Below, in pieces: positions 45,461-58,449 of a stretch of 64,000 nt of DNA. Position numbers and translations under genes: made by a program. The DNA comes from Atkinsonella hypoxylon (lineage: Eukaryota; Ascomycota; Sordariomycetes; Hypocreales; Clavicipitaceae). Position 1 is the first letter of the stretch; every line of letters begins with the position of its first letter. The notes under the pieces are model-generated. The model was not told the origin of the DNA. It ran no database searches and was given only the letters and a program-made list of their open reading frames with translations. The stretch lies in NCBI GenBank assembly GCA_000729835.1, contig JFHB01000051.1, forward strand, positions 1 to 64,000. The letters are read 5' to 3'.

Positions 45461-48400
45461 GACAAGTGTCCGTAGATGGCGCATATTTTCACGGGATCTA
45501 GCATCTAGTAGGGCGGAAGGCACTTGGGCATGTATGGTCATAGAATATATGCATTAGGTAGCACGTTCTAGGCCACTAAGCGTTACTTACAGAGACTTCT
45601 TTTTTTTTTTCTATAATAGTCCGATGATAATGCAAAGTATCTACTATCCCGAACCGGCTTTAACCGCCCTTGCGAGATAGATTTGTAACGTCACCAAGGC
45701 GGGTGTATTGTACACCAGGTAACTAGTGCCTTATCTCCTGAGCCGCAGAGAAAGAACCGGCACCAAGACTCTAATACAGGGAGATGAAGCTCTGTGCTGC
45801 ACGAAACACCATCTGTCCGGACCCTGTAGAGTCCCAGGGTGGTCCCTGCTCAAGAAAATCAAATACGTTCTAGCAGCTGACCGAGCCCAGCCGGCTGTGG
45901 CGCCGGTGGACGGTCATAAATTGAGAACCAAGGCCCTGCACGTGGACTCCAAGAACGTAGCATAGCATAACTATCGTAGCAATCCAAGCCACCGAGGCCT
46001 AGACAAATAGCTCACAACCTTTTTTTTTTTTTTTTCTTTTTTTTTTCCCAAATCCCTCTTGGACGCTTGTACTGACGTGCCAATCGAATATTGTCCAGAC
46101 CAGCCGAGCAGAACCTGTATCTCCACCGTAAGAGAAGAAACAGACTAGCTAGGCATTAGTGATATTTGATCCAAGAAGAAATAAACAAGGTCATCAGTCA
46201 TAACTACGGCCCAGCAGGAAGCCATACTTCAGTTTGTGAGTGTGGCTCTTTGTGAAAGAAAATAGAACAAGATTAGGCTCACTGAAAGATTGAAGGACTA
46301 TATACAGAAATAAGGTAGACAACTTGGATGAGACGAGAGCAAAGAAAACGTCATTTATTGACGTGTAACTTCACAAGGGTGAAGAATCATTTTTTTCGTG
46401 GAAGAAGAGAGCGCTCAAGAAGTTACTTGCCTGCGGATCGTACATGACAAACAGGGACGGGGCAGCCGAGAAAGCATGAACGCACAATTTCGACACACGA
46501 ATCCAATTCTCCAGACATGAAATCTTTGAAAAACTGGCCGTCTGCCTTCCAAGAAGGATAAAGGGTCATCGTGGAGCGGAGTCGTCAAGTTGGCTACAAT
46601 GCTGCCTTCAGACACTTGTTCGAGCTAGACGAGCAGAATTTAAGACCGGCCAGTCGCTCCGATACATGCTGCCATTGCCTTCTGAAGCAGATTCGAGCGG
46701 TAGTGGGAAACACACGTGGCTTTAGTTGTCAACTGGACGACATCATCACTCGTACCAGTAGAGTCTTGTGTCCATCCACAAATTGGTATCCCTGGGCTAC
46801 ACTACCATTCAAGAGCAACTTCGTATCGCACAATCGGAGAGTATCGAGCTTGATTTTAGTAAGGTTGTCTGGTAGAGCATATGGTTGTCGAGGTAATGAA
46901 GTTGACCTCATGCGTTGTGCTGGCCGCTTGCACTTGCTAAACCTCTTCTTCGAAGCGGAACCCGTCGCTGTATACTAACCATCTGGTGACGAGGCTCATG
47001 TTTAGTAATGCGGAGTCATGCTTGATTAGACGAAATATCGTCTCTTACAATCTCGGCCACGTCTTTATATGATCAAAGCCACGGATGTGTGGTCACCTCA
47101 CCCGCGCTGCCTTTCGCGATCAGCCTTAACGGGGTGCAACGAGCGAGGTTCGTGCCTAGCCTTTAATACTCAGTTTTCCGCATACTTCAATTAGTTGTGA
47201 GGAGGCCTTGAGTAAAATATGCTTACTTGCTGTGTAAGGCGTTCAGTATTTGCCCTCCTGAGGTATGGTATGGTTGAAGCACTAGCTATGTATAAGGAAT
47301 TGTTAGTACGATGAGACAAGAACCCTTCAAAATCTTCAAAGCATATAGACAGTGATCTCAGATGATATTATAAGAGAAGAGAAAAAGTCAGGGGTTGGCG
47401 TAAGGATTATGGCTAACCACCAATGGGATGGTTATATGCACAAATACTTCATGCCCGATACAACACAGTACGTGGCCTTGAACCTGGTTGCGCCGTGTCC
47501 TAGCATATCGTCCCGTCCCTATCGAATACATGGAGTTATAGCAGCCTTGTAGTTCTACTTAAGTCTTTCCATTTGCGGGCAGCTTGCAATCTCCGCAATG
47601 AACTTCAGGCCGCGTTCTGGACAATGTAAATTTTGACATGCGAGTGGAAATGTCAGCCAATACCATAAAATGGGAAATCACGCGAATAAGGTTCCAGTGC
47701 TTCGACGAATCTCACTGTTATGGAGACAACATAGTGCTGCAAGGCTGACATTGATGAGGTTGAACGAGACTTGGCTGACGGCCGGAGGCATTGCCCACCC
47801 AGATCGGGGTTACATGCCAAGCTTTGGCTAGTGGAGGTACGCCTTCAAGCCCTCCTGGCTCTTTCCCTCGGAGAGTGGTCCGCGTAGGCTGGCAAGCTGG
47901 CAGCTGGTTGGATGGATGAGCAAATGGGTACCCACCGTATCCATCCAGTCTTTCCTTTCTTTTTTTTTTTTTTTCGCCCTTTTTTTCAGTGAGAGACATT
48001 GTGTTGAGGTTTGTTGAGGGTGTTGAGGATACTGCACTGGTAGTTTTTTGACCCGATGTTGGGGTTTCAAACTCAAAAGCAAAGAGTCATCTATTCCATC
48101 TCTAAAAATTCCGCAACGGCCGTCAGCCCCGAGTTCCTCTTTGAGAACGACATGGAGTCTTTTCTGGGTGACACCGACCGACAGTGTAAATCCCGTCATA
48201 CGCTAAATGGGGAGAGCTGCGTCCGCACCGAGGTCGCTCGTCCTCCCCGTCCGTATGTGATCAAGAGTAGCAACTGACTTCTTGTCCATAGCCCTTTCTG
48301 CGGTCAACGACGGCCACTCCTGGCTTCAGTCTCGTAGATGAGACCAAGTCTAGTTATGTAGTTGGATTTGTTTGCTGCAGCGGCAGGCGTCTCGTCGCGT

Positions 48401-51249
48401 CTCTCCGTCGCGTCCGCGGTCAAAACGAACCCCGCGTGTTTGCTCGCCAATCCTGGAGCAATTGTCCGAGGCTCCTGGAGAAGTCTTCGGTCCCTGGCGA
48501 GCTGTCGTCCGTAATACAGAGTGCTGTACGGAGTACGGTGTAACCGGGTACAGTTGCTAGCTACCCTGGCATGTGACAGGCAAGGATTTTTCCACAAGTA
48601 CCATCCATCGCCATTGTCGGCCAATGGCTGCAATCTATTGAAGACTCCTACCCTTGCACCTGGTTAGCCTCACTTTCATTTCTCCTTCGCGTCCAAAGCC
48701 TCCCGCCATAGCATCCCATCCGCAAAAGGCATGCGAGCCGCGCTCTCCAAGGGGATGTGTAAACAATGTCGCGACTTCTGCCGGCGCCGTGTTATCTCAC
48801 CTTTTGACTTCCCATTGATCCTTAGTGTGATACTCAGTTTTAGATCAACTCCTGAGATACGATCAAAGGCGATAAAGTTGATCCGTGTGCTGCTATGTAT
48901 GCTGTGTCTCAGCCTTTATTGACCCCTCAATGACCCTGAAAGCTAGTCAGTTCCTTTAGCATGGCCACTATTCCTTCAAAATTTCAGGAAAGATGCTTTG
49001 CTGCTTGCCCTGCTAGTGACAGCGACAACCGCTGGAATGGCACGGCATGCCTCTCCCAAGGACTTGGGCTTCAGACGGAAGCGCAAAGTTCCCAGCATAG
49101 GCGGGGCGAGGCAGAAGCTGATATCACGAACAGATGGTATCGATTATCGTCGGGGGAAAATCGACATCGCTTTGACTTGCCATACCACAAATATCATGCT
49201 GTGCAGACACCAACATCAAGTCCTACACAATTCTTTCTCCAACTTCCTCCGCATGGCATCTTTAGTTGAATGTGAGCGATTGATGTTGGGTGTCATCATC
49301 ATCCACACCATGCAAGTAAGAATGCTGTTGGACAAAATTGGGTCGCTGGCTCGCTGGGAAATAGAATAGCCACGGGATGCCAGTGGAATATGGTGATATT
49401 CTTGTCCAAAATCAGAACAAGCCACAGAAAATTTTGATGCCCGTCTGGAATTCCGAGCCAATCATCCCAACAATGCATTCACACTGATAGCCACAAACTG
49501 CTAGGCTCGTCATGTTCCTCGCTGATACCTAATACCGGCGTGGCGCCTTTTCATGCGCTAAGAGATATTTCCCCCGAGACCTTCGGACAATTTCCTAGGC
49601 AGGCAGGGGATATCAGGCGCTGGAATATGACAAACAAAGCTGCAATGCATTCTGCGATGTAGCGGCTGAGTACCTAATAAGATTGACGTCTTCCTGCGTG
49701 TACGTCCCGGTGCAGTTGGCAAGCGCTGAATTCAGCTGGGGTAATGGTTGCTGTCTGAGTCGAGGCAGCCGCAACACGTATATACATACGGCTTTAATTT
49801 CTTAAAGCTCTGGCACCCTGCTCGTTAAAGCCTGCCTGCTCTAAACTTTCAGTCATTTCTGGATTCCCAGTCAGTCAGCAGCAACTGTTCGTCAAGTGGT
49901 CACTGAAAGTGATTGTCCCACAAAGTTTTAAGTTAAAGAATACCTGATAGGTTCTCATAGCCTTCCTGAGGCGGTATTTTTTTTTTTTTTTTGTTTGTAG
50001 GATGGCCGAGTCAGACAGAGACGGGCTGGTGCTTTGGACACTTAAAGGCTTCTTCGCATCACCACTTTTGGCAGGCACAACCGTACAGCAGCTGCCTAAT
50101 TTACTACCCTTCACATGTCTAGTTGCCTAGCTTGCAATCTACCTCGTGCTAACCGGCTTGCTCACAGAGAATATGGTACAACTCATTGCCTAGGTATCTA
50201 AGCTAACCAAGAATATATCACGAGAATCGTCAGACCCTATCCTTCACCACACAGTACGATTGCTGTCCAGCCATGCGTTTAGTCTGTTGACGTTCTCTGC
50301 ATCAAAAGGTATGAACCGTATGGATTCATTCTGCAGGCAGATAATGTACGCATACATAGAGTATCGAGAATCATACTTACCATCAGGCTCTAGAAGGCAT
50401 GGACACTGGAAACGGAAGGATCGAGGCATTTAGCGGAAACCGTTATCGGGTTCTGAGACCTCTCTTTTGGGGCAGCTTCAAGCCAATAGACGGACCAATA
50501 GACGGACGCCAGCCTCGCTGATTCGAGACGAGCAACAAGGCTCAGTAGTCTGTACTATGCGTAATTGCTAGGTGGAACCTTTTGTTTACTTGATCGACCC
50601 CCCGCAGCCCACTTTGCGAGTGACAAGAAACAGAAACGGGGCGTCTGGGTGGACACCACCACAAATCTGACCGGAGCACACCATTAGTTTATTCGGTCAC
50701 ATGGAGGTAACCCAGTTTCGGCTCTCTTCAGCCTTGTCTTCATTAGGTCTATGCCTAGCTCCCCGAGAGCAAGTACCTATCTACCTACCTACCTACCTAG
50801 GCAGGTGCCTAGGTACCTATATATCTTGCGTCAACTATCTCCACAATTCCCAGAAAATCTACTGTGCCAGCATTCACCAACCTCAACTTCAATATTTTTC
50901 TAAACACAGCATCTCCGCAAGACCTAGGTACCTGAACTGGTATTCACAATGTTGTGGTTTTCAAAAATCTTTTTCTACAACCCAGCAGACTAATTAGCAT
51001 GACACCGCTTGAGACCCTCCCATCTCGTTTGTGTGTCTTATCTTCTTATCTAATCCCTCGTCGACAGGGCTCAAACGCCAAGCCTATGGGTTCAAGACAA
51101 GCAAATCGATAGCACTGACCAGTCTGCAAGGAACCGCAAATCTTCCCCCGCAATCTGCTATGGACAACTTGGCAGCTTAATATCGTTTCAGGAGGACTCC
51201 CCGCGAGTTGGGAGAGGCGTGGCCCCAAAACATGCGGCGTTTATTAGTA

Positions 51250-51301
<52 letters not shown>

Positions 51302-53948
51302 TCATTCTCTCTCTCATCACTCACTCACTCTTTCACTCTTTCTTTCCTTTTAAACTTTGCCGGGTTGCATTCTAATCTGATGCGCTCATGCTCCGATTGG
51401 CGAGCTAAGGACAAGCGGACCAAGACTAGCACATGCCCCAAACTCCACTCGAGGTCACTAGAGCCGGCATTCCTTGTCAAACCTTCAGTCTCCAGAGTCC
51501 AAAGTGCTTGGGTACCAGACAGCAACAGCATCAACTGGCGGGATCGGCGCTGTAGGTCCAAAGACCACGTGGATGCGGAATGCTTCTTCATGTACTTAGT
51601 ACGTGGCACTATAGTCCAGCTACACTACCTAAGTAGCAAATACTGCCAGACAGTATTGGGAATGCTGTCAGTCCTCATCTGTGAGTTTGGCCCATTACCG
51701 AGGACCTAAGGTAGTGTTCTCTTGTGCGCGGACCGATGCCTCGATGCCTTGCGACTGCTCCCTGTATCCTACATCCCACCCAGACGCGCAACTCCCACCC
51801 ATCCTCGTCTGCCTTTCGCTAACAATCATTCATTCGTCACAGTGCATTGGAGCAGCCTCAGCGGAAAAGTGTGACGTATTACACTGCCGAGAGGAGAAAG
51901 AAAACCTTGGCCTTGTCGGTGACCATTCGCAGTCCCCGCCCATGAGTGCACGCGGTGCCTGATAATCATTACGTGCTCTGCCGGTTGCGGTTGTCGGCCT
52001 TCAGAACAGGTACAGGTAGTAGACATGATGAAATGGAACCAAGTCGACTTGAAGAATTGAGCCAACCTGCATTGAGATGCGCCATTGCAACTTGGCCAAG
52101 GTCTGGGTGATACAGACAGAGCACACTATTCCGTATAGGCGAAGTAATGTCTTCTTTGCAGGCCTGTCGGCGCGGCATCTGTCATGTCTGGTCGAAGCGG
52201 ATATCAGGCCAGAAGTCGTCTTGCACCTGCAGCAATAATCAGCAGCATGAATTATTCAAGTCAATATTGTCTGATGTCTGGTGTCTGCCTGATGTTGCGC
52301 TACAGCCGACTCCGTACAGCCTACAGCCTACAGCCTACATCCAAACCAGTCTACCGCGGCCTAGCGCTGGCTGTCGATCAAGCTCACACCCACCCTTCTA
52401 TTCAGACTGTCTGCGACCCATGGGCCGTGGACCAACCGTAATTCCGTCTGCGCTGCATCCACCACGCCGAATCCAGCCCAGTGGATGGGCAGCAGGGCAG
52501 GTTGGCAGCACCGCATATTCTGAGGGGCGTGTCGGTGGGCCCGTAGTTACCAGGCTAGCCTATGAGAGCGCACGAGCTACCCCTGGCGGCCGTAATGGTG
52601 TAGTTTGGCTGAAATGAGTGATTCTGGTGTGTGGTCTGTGTCTGCCTCTGCCCTCTCTCGTCCTTGCTCTGCTCTTGCCTGCTTCTTTCACTTTTTCACT
52701 TTCTGCCTGCTCCCCTTGCCACGGCGTACTTTACGCCGCACCCTCGATCCGGCTTCGGGCGTCTACTCTGCCGTACCCTCCCTCCCTCGACACCCTCTAG
52801 CCGCTTCCAGCCTAAGTCTATGTTTCTCTACATAAAGCGTTCAATGTTTCCACTTCCCCTGTGTCTAGGCAGACAGGGGGGTGACAGATTAGTCCGACCC
52901 CTAGCACGGACAATGGAGTGGGCAGTGATGGCCGGATTAAAGTGTCAACACCTTGGCAGGTACCAAAGACTACGACATGCTCAAGTCCCAGTTCCAGTCC
53001 GTTCCCCACCCCGGTCCTGTTCCAGTCCTAATTAGTCCGACTTCGATCAGTGGGAAGGCGCCCCCACTCTCAACACTCCCACCGCTTACCAACCGGCATG
53101 CTTCCTTCCCATCAGCGTGCCTGTTGCTCCTCGCTCCTGCCTGCGCCTGCGCCGGCGTCTGCCTGCATTCGCCTGCGTTTGCCAACCTACGCTTGGCCTC
53201 CTCTTAACTCGAGTGGTGTGCGCCTCTTCTGCCCTTCTCCCCCCCCCCCCCCAGCCGCACATCTTCGTCTCGTCACTATCTCTCATACCCATCATTTTTG
53301 GCCTGCATTTTGTTTCTTTGCGATATTCTCGCCCACTGTCCATCGTGCGTCGCATCCGTTGCCTCGCGCATACATCCGTCTCCCTCATCCTGCTCTCGTT
53401 CACCCCTCGTCCGATCGCGACAAATTGTCATTCATCAGGATCCTCCGTTTTGCCCGCACACCACTGAGCCTACACAGACGACGCGACCGTGCGACCACCC
53501 AACCTTACTGCCCACTAGCGTCGTGATCAACAAGAAGTATCCATCAGTCTCAATATCACTACTCGCAGTCCACGTTTACAAGCCCTCAGCTTTTCTCGAC
53601 TGGCAGAATCATTCCTCGGTGCCATCACCACGTTCGACTGCTCAAATTCGTTTCGCGTCGCATTTGGCTGCGTCGCCCTCTCACCGGCGCATTCGGTCGT
53701 TCTGCGATACACGCTTGCGCCGAGTGTGAGGAGGCTTTCTCTACAATACGTTTTCTTATTTATTCAAGTTTTTGGTTTCAAAATTGACCATCCTTTATGA
53801 GGTGAGCGAACTGCAACATATCGCTGAATCACTCTAGACAAGGAAACCGAAGGACGCCATTCCATCGCATTCGCCTTTTGCAATCACATCACGTTTCCGT
53901 GGCAATTGACTGTGTTAAGAAAAACAGCCTCCTCGACAGTATTGCTTT
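45461..53948. other. 8.5 kb gene-sparse region
   Basis: No gene that I can support. Scattered short ORFs occur on both strands; the longest (46571-46978 plus, 48998-49369 plus) lack family features, and the second has no convincing start. A microsatellite lies at 51254-51302, ACCTACCTA tracts near 50780-50810, and a TACGGAGTACGG motif at about 48528. The last about 1.3 kb (52.6-53.9 kb) is C/T-rich with many small ORFs, typical of the long leader of the downstream SCW1/WHI3 gene. Confidence 0.45.
51254..51302. repeat. (CT)n(CA)n microsatellite
   Basis: About 17 CT units directly followed by six to seven CA units. Confidence 0.95.
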
Positions 53949-55643
53949 ATGGCGATGAATTCTGAGCCAGGAGCGGCCTCTCAACAATCAGTTATACCGG
54001 GCATCGCGTCTGCCAAGTCGCAACATTCCAGTCGCAATAGCCCTTTCCAGACCACCAGTACCGCCTCCGACAAGCCTGGTATGGCTGCAGCACCGAGCTA
54101 CTTGCCTACTCCCCTGGTTTTCCGGCCTTCGCCCTCCACTCAATCTCCATACCCGCTCAACATGTCGACGGCGCATCTATTCGAGCGCGAGCCTACCAAA
54201 CCAACGGGAACCCCTTTCGCCAACCCACCGACACCTATGGTCCGAGTTCTCATCCGCCGCCTGCCTCTCAACACGTCAGAAGAGTCCCTGCGATTAATGG
54301 TAGTCTGGTCCAAGGAACTGGCCGACGTTGAGCTTTTGCCCGTGGACAAATCTGAGGATGAAGGTTTTCGATCTGCTTTGTTACGATTTCGAAGTATGAA
54401 TGGAGCCTTGGAAGTCAAGAATATGCTCGATGGTAGATCCAATATATCCAACGATGCTGAAATGATCGTTGAGATTCTGGCGAATAGCCCACCAACGGTT
54501 AGACGGAATACCGTTGATCAGGCAGTTGCCAATCAAGCTGTTACCTCCTCAACAGGCACTTCTTCGCTCACGCCTTCTCGGCAGCCTGCTCGTTTCAACG
54601 GATTCCAAGGCTTGGACAGCGGTATATCCCCAACGTCCAATGGTGCATATCCGGTGAACGACTTCATTCACTCGGATGCAAGCACACACTATCACAACAT
54701 TTTCTCTCCCCAGTCGCCAATTGGAAACCATCTAAGTGAGAGACCAAGAATATCCGGCAAGTCGCTTATTAGCAGCGACTTTGGCGATGACGACGAAACC
54801 AGTGACTTACTCAAAGACCCTGTTGCCTACGCTGAAAGCGGAGCTACATCACAGCGCAGGGCTACTGCGCCTCAGATCCCCATCGGACGGATGGCTAATT
54901 TGTCACTGAGCACAACTCACCCTCAGGGTCCAGCTTCTCTTCCGCCGTATATGAGTCCGTTGTCACCGCCCTCTAGTGCACCAGGTCTCACTTATACTGC
55001 TAATGGTCATAGCTACCCGCGCCATAATTTCCCACCCGTGAACCCGGCTGATCAAAACCCACCATGCAACACTCTCTACGTCGGGAATTTGCCCATTGAC
55101 ACATCTGAAGAAGAGTTGAAAGCCATGTTCTCCAAACAGCGTGGCTACAAAAGACTTTGTTTTCGAACAAAACAAAATGGGCCCATGTGCTTTGTTGAGT
55201 TTGAGGACGTCTCTTTTGCTACCAAGGCTCTCCATGAGCTTTACGGCCAGCCCTTGCATAACAGTGTAAAGGGTGGCATACGTTTGAGCTTTTCCAAGAA
55301 CCCATTAGGTGTACGATCCGGACAAGCACCTGGTCAAGGCTCCAACAGTTCGATGAGCAATCTGAACGGCATGATGGCGGGTGGTGCAGGTGTATTCTCC
55401 GCTCACGGGCCGCCGCCGGGGCTCTCTGCACCTCCTGGACTTGGGAGCGGCCGTGGAAACTATAATTTGGCGTCTTCAATGAATACTGGCGGTAATCGGT
55501 CGTACAATGGCGTCAATGCCTTTCCAGGTGGACCTAATCATCCATGGAATCACCCTCCATTTAACAACGGTGTTGCCACCGGTCCAAATGGGTCTTTGAA
55601 CAACAACTCGTCATACTTCTCACGCCATATGATGGGTAGATGA
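53949..55643 (+). CDS. SCW1: RRM RNA-binding protein, SCW1/WHI3 family
   Basis: 564-residue single-exon ORF. Whi3/Scw1 proteins bind mRNAs, including G1 cyclin and cell-wall transcripts, and regulate growth, cell size and wall integrity. A disordered Ser/Pro/Gln-rich N-terminus precedes a degenerate first RRM (MVRVLIRRLPLNTSEESLRL, about residues 97-178), a long low-complexity middle, then a canonical C-terminal RRM (NTLYVGNLPIDTSEEELKAM, about residues 373-455, with GPMCFVEFEDVSFATKAL as RNP1 region). The Gly/Asn-rich tail (NGMMAGGAGVFSAHGPPPG) ends NSSYFSRHMMGR. The prion-like low-complexity sequence fits condensate formation known for Whi3. The long pyrimidine-rich leader upstream suggests translational control (inference). 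Confidence 0.92.
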   Translation: MAMNSEPGAASQQSVIPGIASAKSQHSSRNSPFQTTSTASDKPGMAAAPSYLPTPLVFRPSPSTQSPYPLNMSTAHLFEREPTKPTGTPFANPPTPMVRVLIRRLPLNTSEESLRLMVVWSKELADVELLPVDKSEDEGFRSALLRFRSMNGALEVKNMLDGRSNISNDAEMIVEILANSPPTVRRNTVDQAVANQAVTSSTGTSSLTPSRQPARFNGFQGLDSGISPTSNGAYPVNDFIHSDASTHYHNIFSPQSPIGNHLSERPRISGKSLISSDFGDDDETSDLLKDPVAYAESGATSQRRATAPQIPIGRMANLSLSTTHPQGPASLPPYMSPLSPPSSAPGLTYTANGHSYPRHNFPPVNPADQNPPCNTLYVGNLPIDTSEEELKAMFSKQRGYKRLCFRTKQNGPMCFVEFEDVSFATKALHELYGQPLHNSVKGGIRLSFSKNPLGVRSGQAPGQGSNSSMSNLNGMMAGGAGVFSAHGPPPGLSAPPGLGSGRGNYNLASSMNTGGNRSYNGVNAFPGGPNHPWNHPPFNNGVATGPNGSLNNNSSYFSRHMMGR

Positions 55644-57830
55644 GGTTTTACACTGGCTCGCTCGTCCATGTGCACGGCAAGACGTCACGTGGTCCTCATC
55701 GTCGCCGATATCCTTTTACTCCTTTTGTCCTCATATATCTGTTTCGCTGTCTTTCCATGGCATGCTCGCCTCGCTCAGTCTCTGCGTTTGTATTACCTGA
55801 AATAAACAAGCTTGACTTTTTTGTTCTTTTGGCGTCGTCAAATCTGGACGGTTTTGGAGTATTTGTTTTCTGCGATCTATGGACACGGACAAGATGCGAA
55901 TTGAACACGAATCCACCATACGGAGGAAAAAAAAAAAAATCGCTTTATAACCAACAAGAATACAGGTGGCAGAGAGCCAAGACTATATGCACAACGAGTC
56001 ACTGTGGGTTTGGAGTTGAAGATTGGTGGTGGTTTACCTGCAATTTGGTGCAATACGGAGCATAGGACGCATGGCATGGATTGTACGTTTTGAAAAGGCG
56101 CATGGTGTCGTTCATATTCCCCTCCGAAAGCACGGAACACATCAGACATGATCCAAATTGGGGCGTACTTTTTTGCATTTGCATTGAGCGCGCCCATGGG
56201 GAACATGTCTGTAGTCACGGATTCTTGCATTGGGCCACCAATTTTTTTTTTCGGGAATGGCAAAGATTTCATGCATGATCAGGAAATGTCTGGTATGGTT
56301 CGCTGCGGTTTGCATTTTATTGGCGGAACGGGATTATATCTGGCGCAAAAGGAGGCATGGATATGGACATGTTGGACTCTGGGAGGCGATGAAAAAGGTT
56401 ACTGTCGCTACATGTGGAGGATACAAGGATTTTCCTATTGCCATCGGATCTTGGGCTCGCTGGATTCGTGGCTCTTTGGTTCCTCTTGTCCTTCTCAACA
56501 TACACTTACGGATCAGTCCACGTTTGCCTCGAAAGATTGAACAGACATGGCGTTGCATCGCATGGGGTCGTGACTGCTTTAACTGTTTGTTTCTGGCACA
56601 TTCGGGTTTCACGGCTCACGTTCTCATTTCCTGTTCAAACTGATTCCCCCCCCCCCCTCTTTCTTTTTTTCTTCACAGGCAAATTTTGAACGCATTACGC
56701 TGAGAGCAAGGGTTCTAGTCGTGACCTTTTTTTTTTTTTCTATCCGTTCTTCGCGCTTGTCTCGGCAAAGAGAGGTTTACTATAGATGCGGCTTCCGTCG
56801 GGTGACGACCCCTTTCGGAGGTAGTTCTTTAATGTCTGTCTTTTCCGAGTTTCTCTTCGTGCTGCGCCACTGCTCTTTTGGGGGCATGGCTTAATTTGGA
56901 TTTCCTATCAGTCGAATGGCTTATAGAAGCAAATAGCCTATATGTAGCTATTAGAAGCGTACTGTAGTCGATTCTGATGACATTATATATCCTGTTGCGC
57001 GTTACATCCACCTCAGTGAATTCTGCTCTCCGTCTCATGATATATGAGGCCAGGTCACCACCATCTGACACTAAGATTGATCCGGTCAGACCATTAGACA
57101 AGCTGCGTTCTTACCTGGTCCCGCGATACAAGACATGTATACAGTACGGCTCCTCCGTGGAGTGAACGCATTTGATACTAGCACGTTGATTTGTACGGCG
57201 TAGATAAGTGATATCTATAGCATAGATCCCATGAGCACTGCATGGTTCCCCAGCCAAGTTGAGAATCAAAATCACCCGCACTCGTGATTCGCCCAATCCA
57301 AGGTCATTATCGTTCACAGATCATGACTGTCCAGCAGCGCATCCATTGCCCCCATCCCAGCGACAGGCCCAAAGCCTCTGACTACTGGTCAACGCTCATC
57401 ATTTCTTTGTAGAATGCTCGTAGGTTGGCTACGTAGCTACGCAGCTCCTCGTTCGTCAAGGGCGTCCACTCGCGGTACCTTGATAAGCCCGCGGGGACGC
57501 TTTCAAGAGGGCGCCTGGTAGGACATGCTTTTCACAAAGAAGTGTTTGGAGATGAAGATGCGACATGGGGTTTGGGCTCGACGTTGCGGCGTGTGCTTCG
57601 TGCCGAACGAGCGAGACTGGGGCGATCGGTGTCGGTTTGCCCGTGGCGGGGATGCTTCGCAAAACGCATCATCATTCTTCCATCGCTTGGAGCCCCTCAT
57701 GCCATGTTGCCTCGACGCTAGGAAGACGCGATAGGAGGCGTTCTTGGTATAATCCACGTCTGGAGCCCGAATGTGGAGTGGAGGGCGGATGGAGTTGAGT
57801 CTGGTTGCTTGTGCTTGCTGATCTGCTTGC

Positions 57831-57864
57831 TGACGGGGCCATCAATTTTCCCACCGGAGCTTTT
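57831..57864. repeat. Inverted repeat, left arm
   Basis: About 34 bp that recur in reverse complement at 58283-58316 with a few differences (core AAAAGCTCCGGTGGGAA). Confidence 0.7.
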
Positions 57865-58203
57865 CAAATGAATCTCGGAGTGTTCCTGCCCATCTCTTTT
57901 TGGTGAGGAAGTACCTCTGATGTTTCTCTTTGAGCCAAACAGCTATTTGCCTGTACGATGGCTACAACAGCAAGGCATTCGTTCATTATCGCAGCCTTGC
58001 GCGTGGTGTGTGGTGCAGCTGCATCGCGACCACGACGAATTTGCCATCGATTTTCCCGTTATCGCTGCAACATCTATATCATCGCTCGAGGCCTTGTTTT
58101 TACATGAATTTGGTGATTATAATGTTCTTTCTTTGGAATGGCAAATTTATCTTCTTTAACAAAGCCCTTAATGCTCTACAGCAGCAACAATATAAACAGC
58201 TGA

Positions 58204-58449
58204 CTAGCACGAAAAGAAACCTCTACCTCTAGAGTGCTTTTGTGTGACTTTGCCGGATTCGGCTACATCCAGTGGTGCATTTAAAAGCTCCGGTGGGAAC
58301 TTGATGGCCCCCTTGCTGACCCGCTGGCTGACCCGCTCTGGCTCAAAAATAACTTGAATATCCGGGGCTGTTCGGATATCCGTCACTGCTCCACTTGCCG
58401 TACGCAGATGTGCACTTAATGCAGGGCGGAGTAGGATCGAAGCGACCAT
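58204..58449 (-). CDS. Possible small protein or first exon, unknown
   Basis: 81-codon ORF starting MVASILLRPALSAHLRTASG, which is mitochondrial-presequence-like (Arg, Ala, Ser, no acidic residues), followed by DIRTAPDIQVIFEPERVSQ and GAIKFPPELLNAPLDVAES. Composition looks coding. The ORF ends soon after AGAGGTAGAGG, a possible donor, so it could be a first exon whose last exon is the minus ORF ending at 57382 (REWTPLTNEELRSYVANL). I could not find a convincing join. No family recognised; could be a relic. Confidence 0.25.
   Translation of the reverse strand: MVASILLRPALSAHLRTASGAVTDIRTAPDIQVIFEPERVSQRVSKGAIKFPPELLNAPLDVAESGKVTQKHSRGRGFFSC
58283..58316. repeat. Inverted repeat, right arm
   Basis: Partner of 57831-57864. 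It lies inside the 58204-58449 minus ORF, encoding the GAIKFPPEL segment. Confidence 0.7.

Noticed and set aside
46435..46911. Minus-strand pieces such as YPSWKADGQFFKDFMSGEL and QGYQFVDGHKTLLV
   Set aside because: Protein-like by eye, but in separate frames with stops between and no splice signals that join them; not enough to call a gene.
48961..49369. ORF with a hydrophobic start (LLLALLVTATTAG) and dibasic site, possible secreted peptide
   Set aside because: The hydrophobic frame lacks an ATG near its start, and the ATG frame has no signal peptide.
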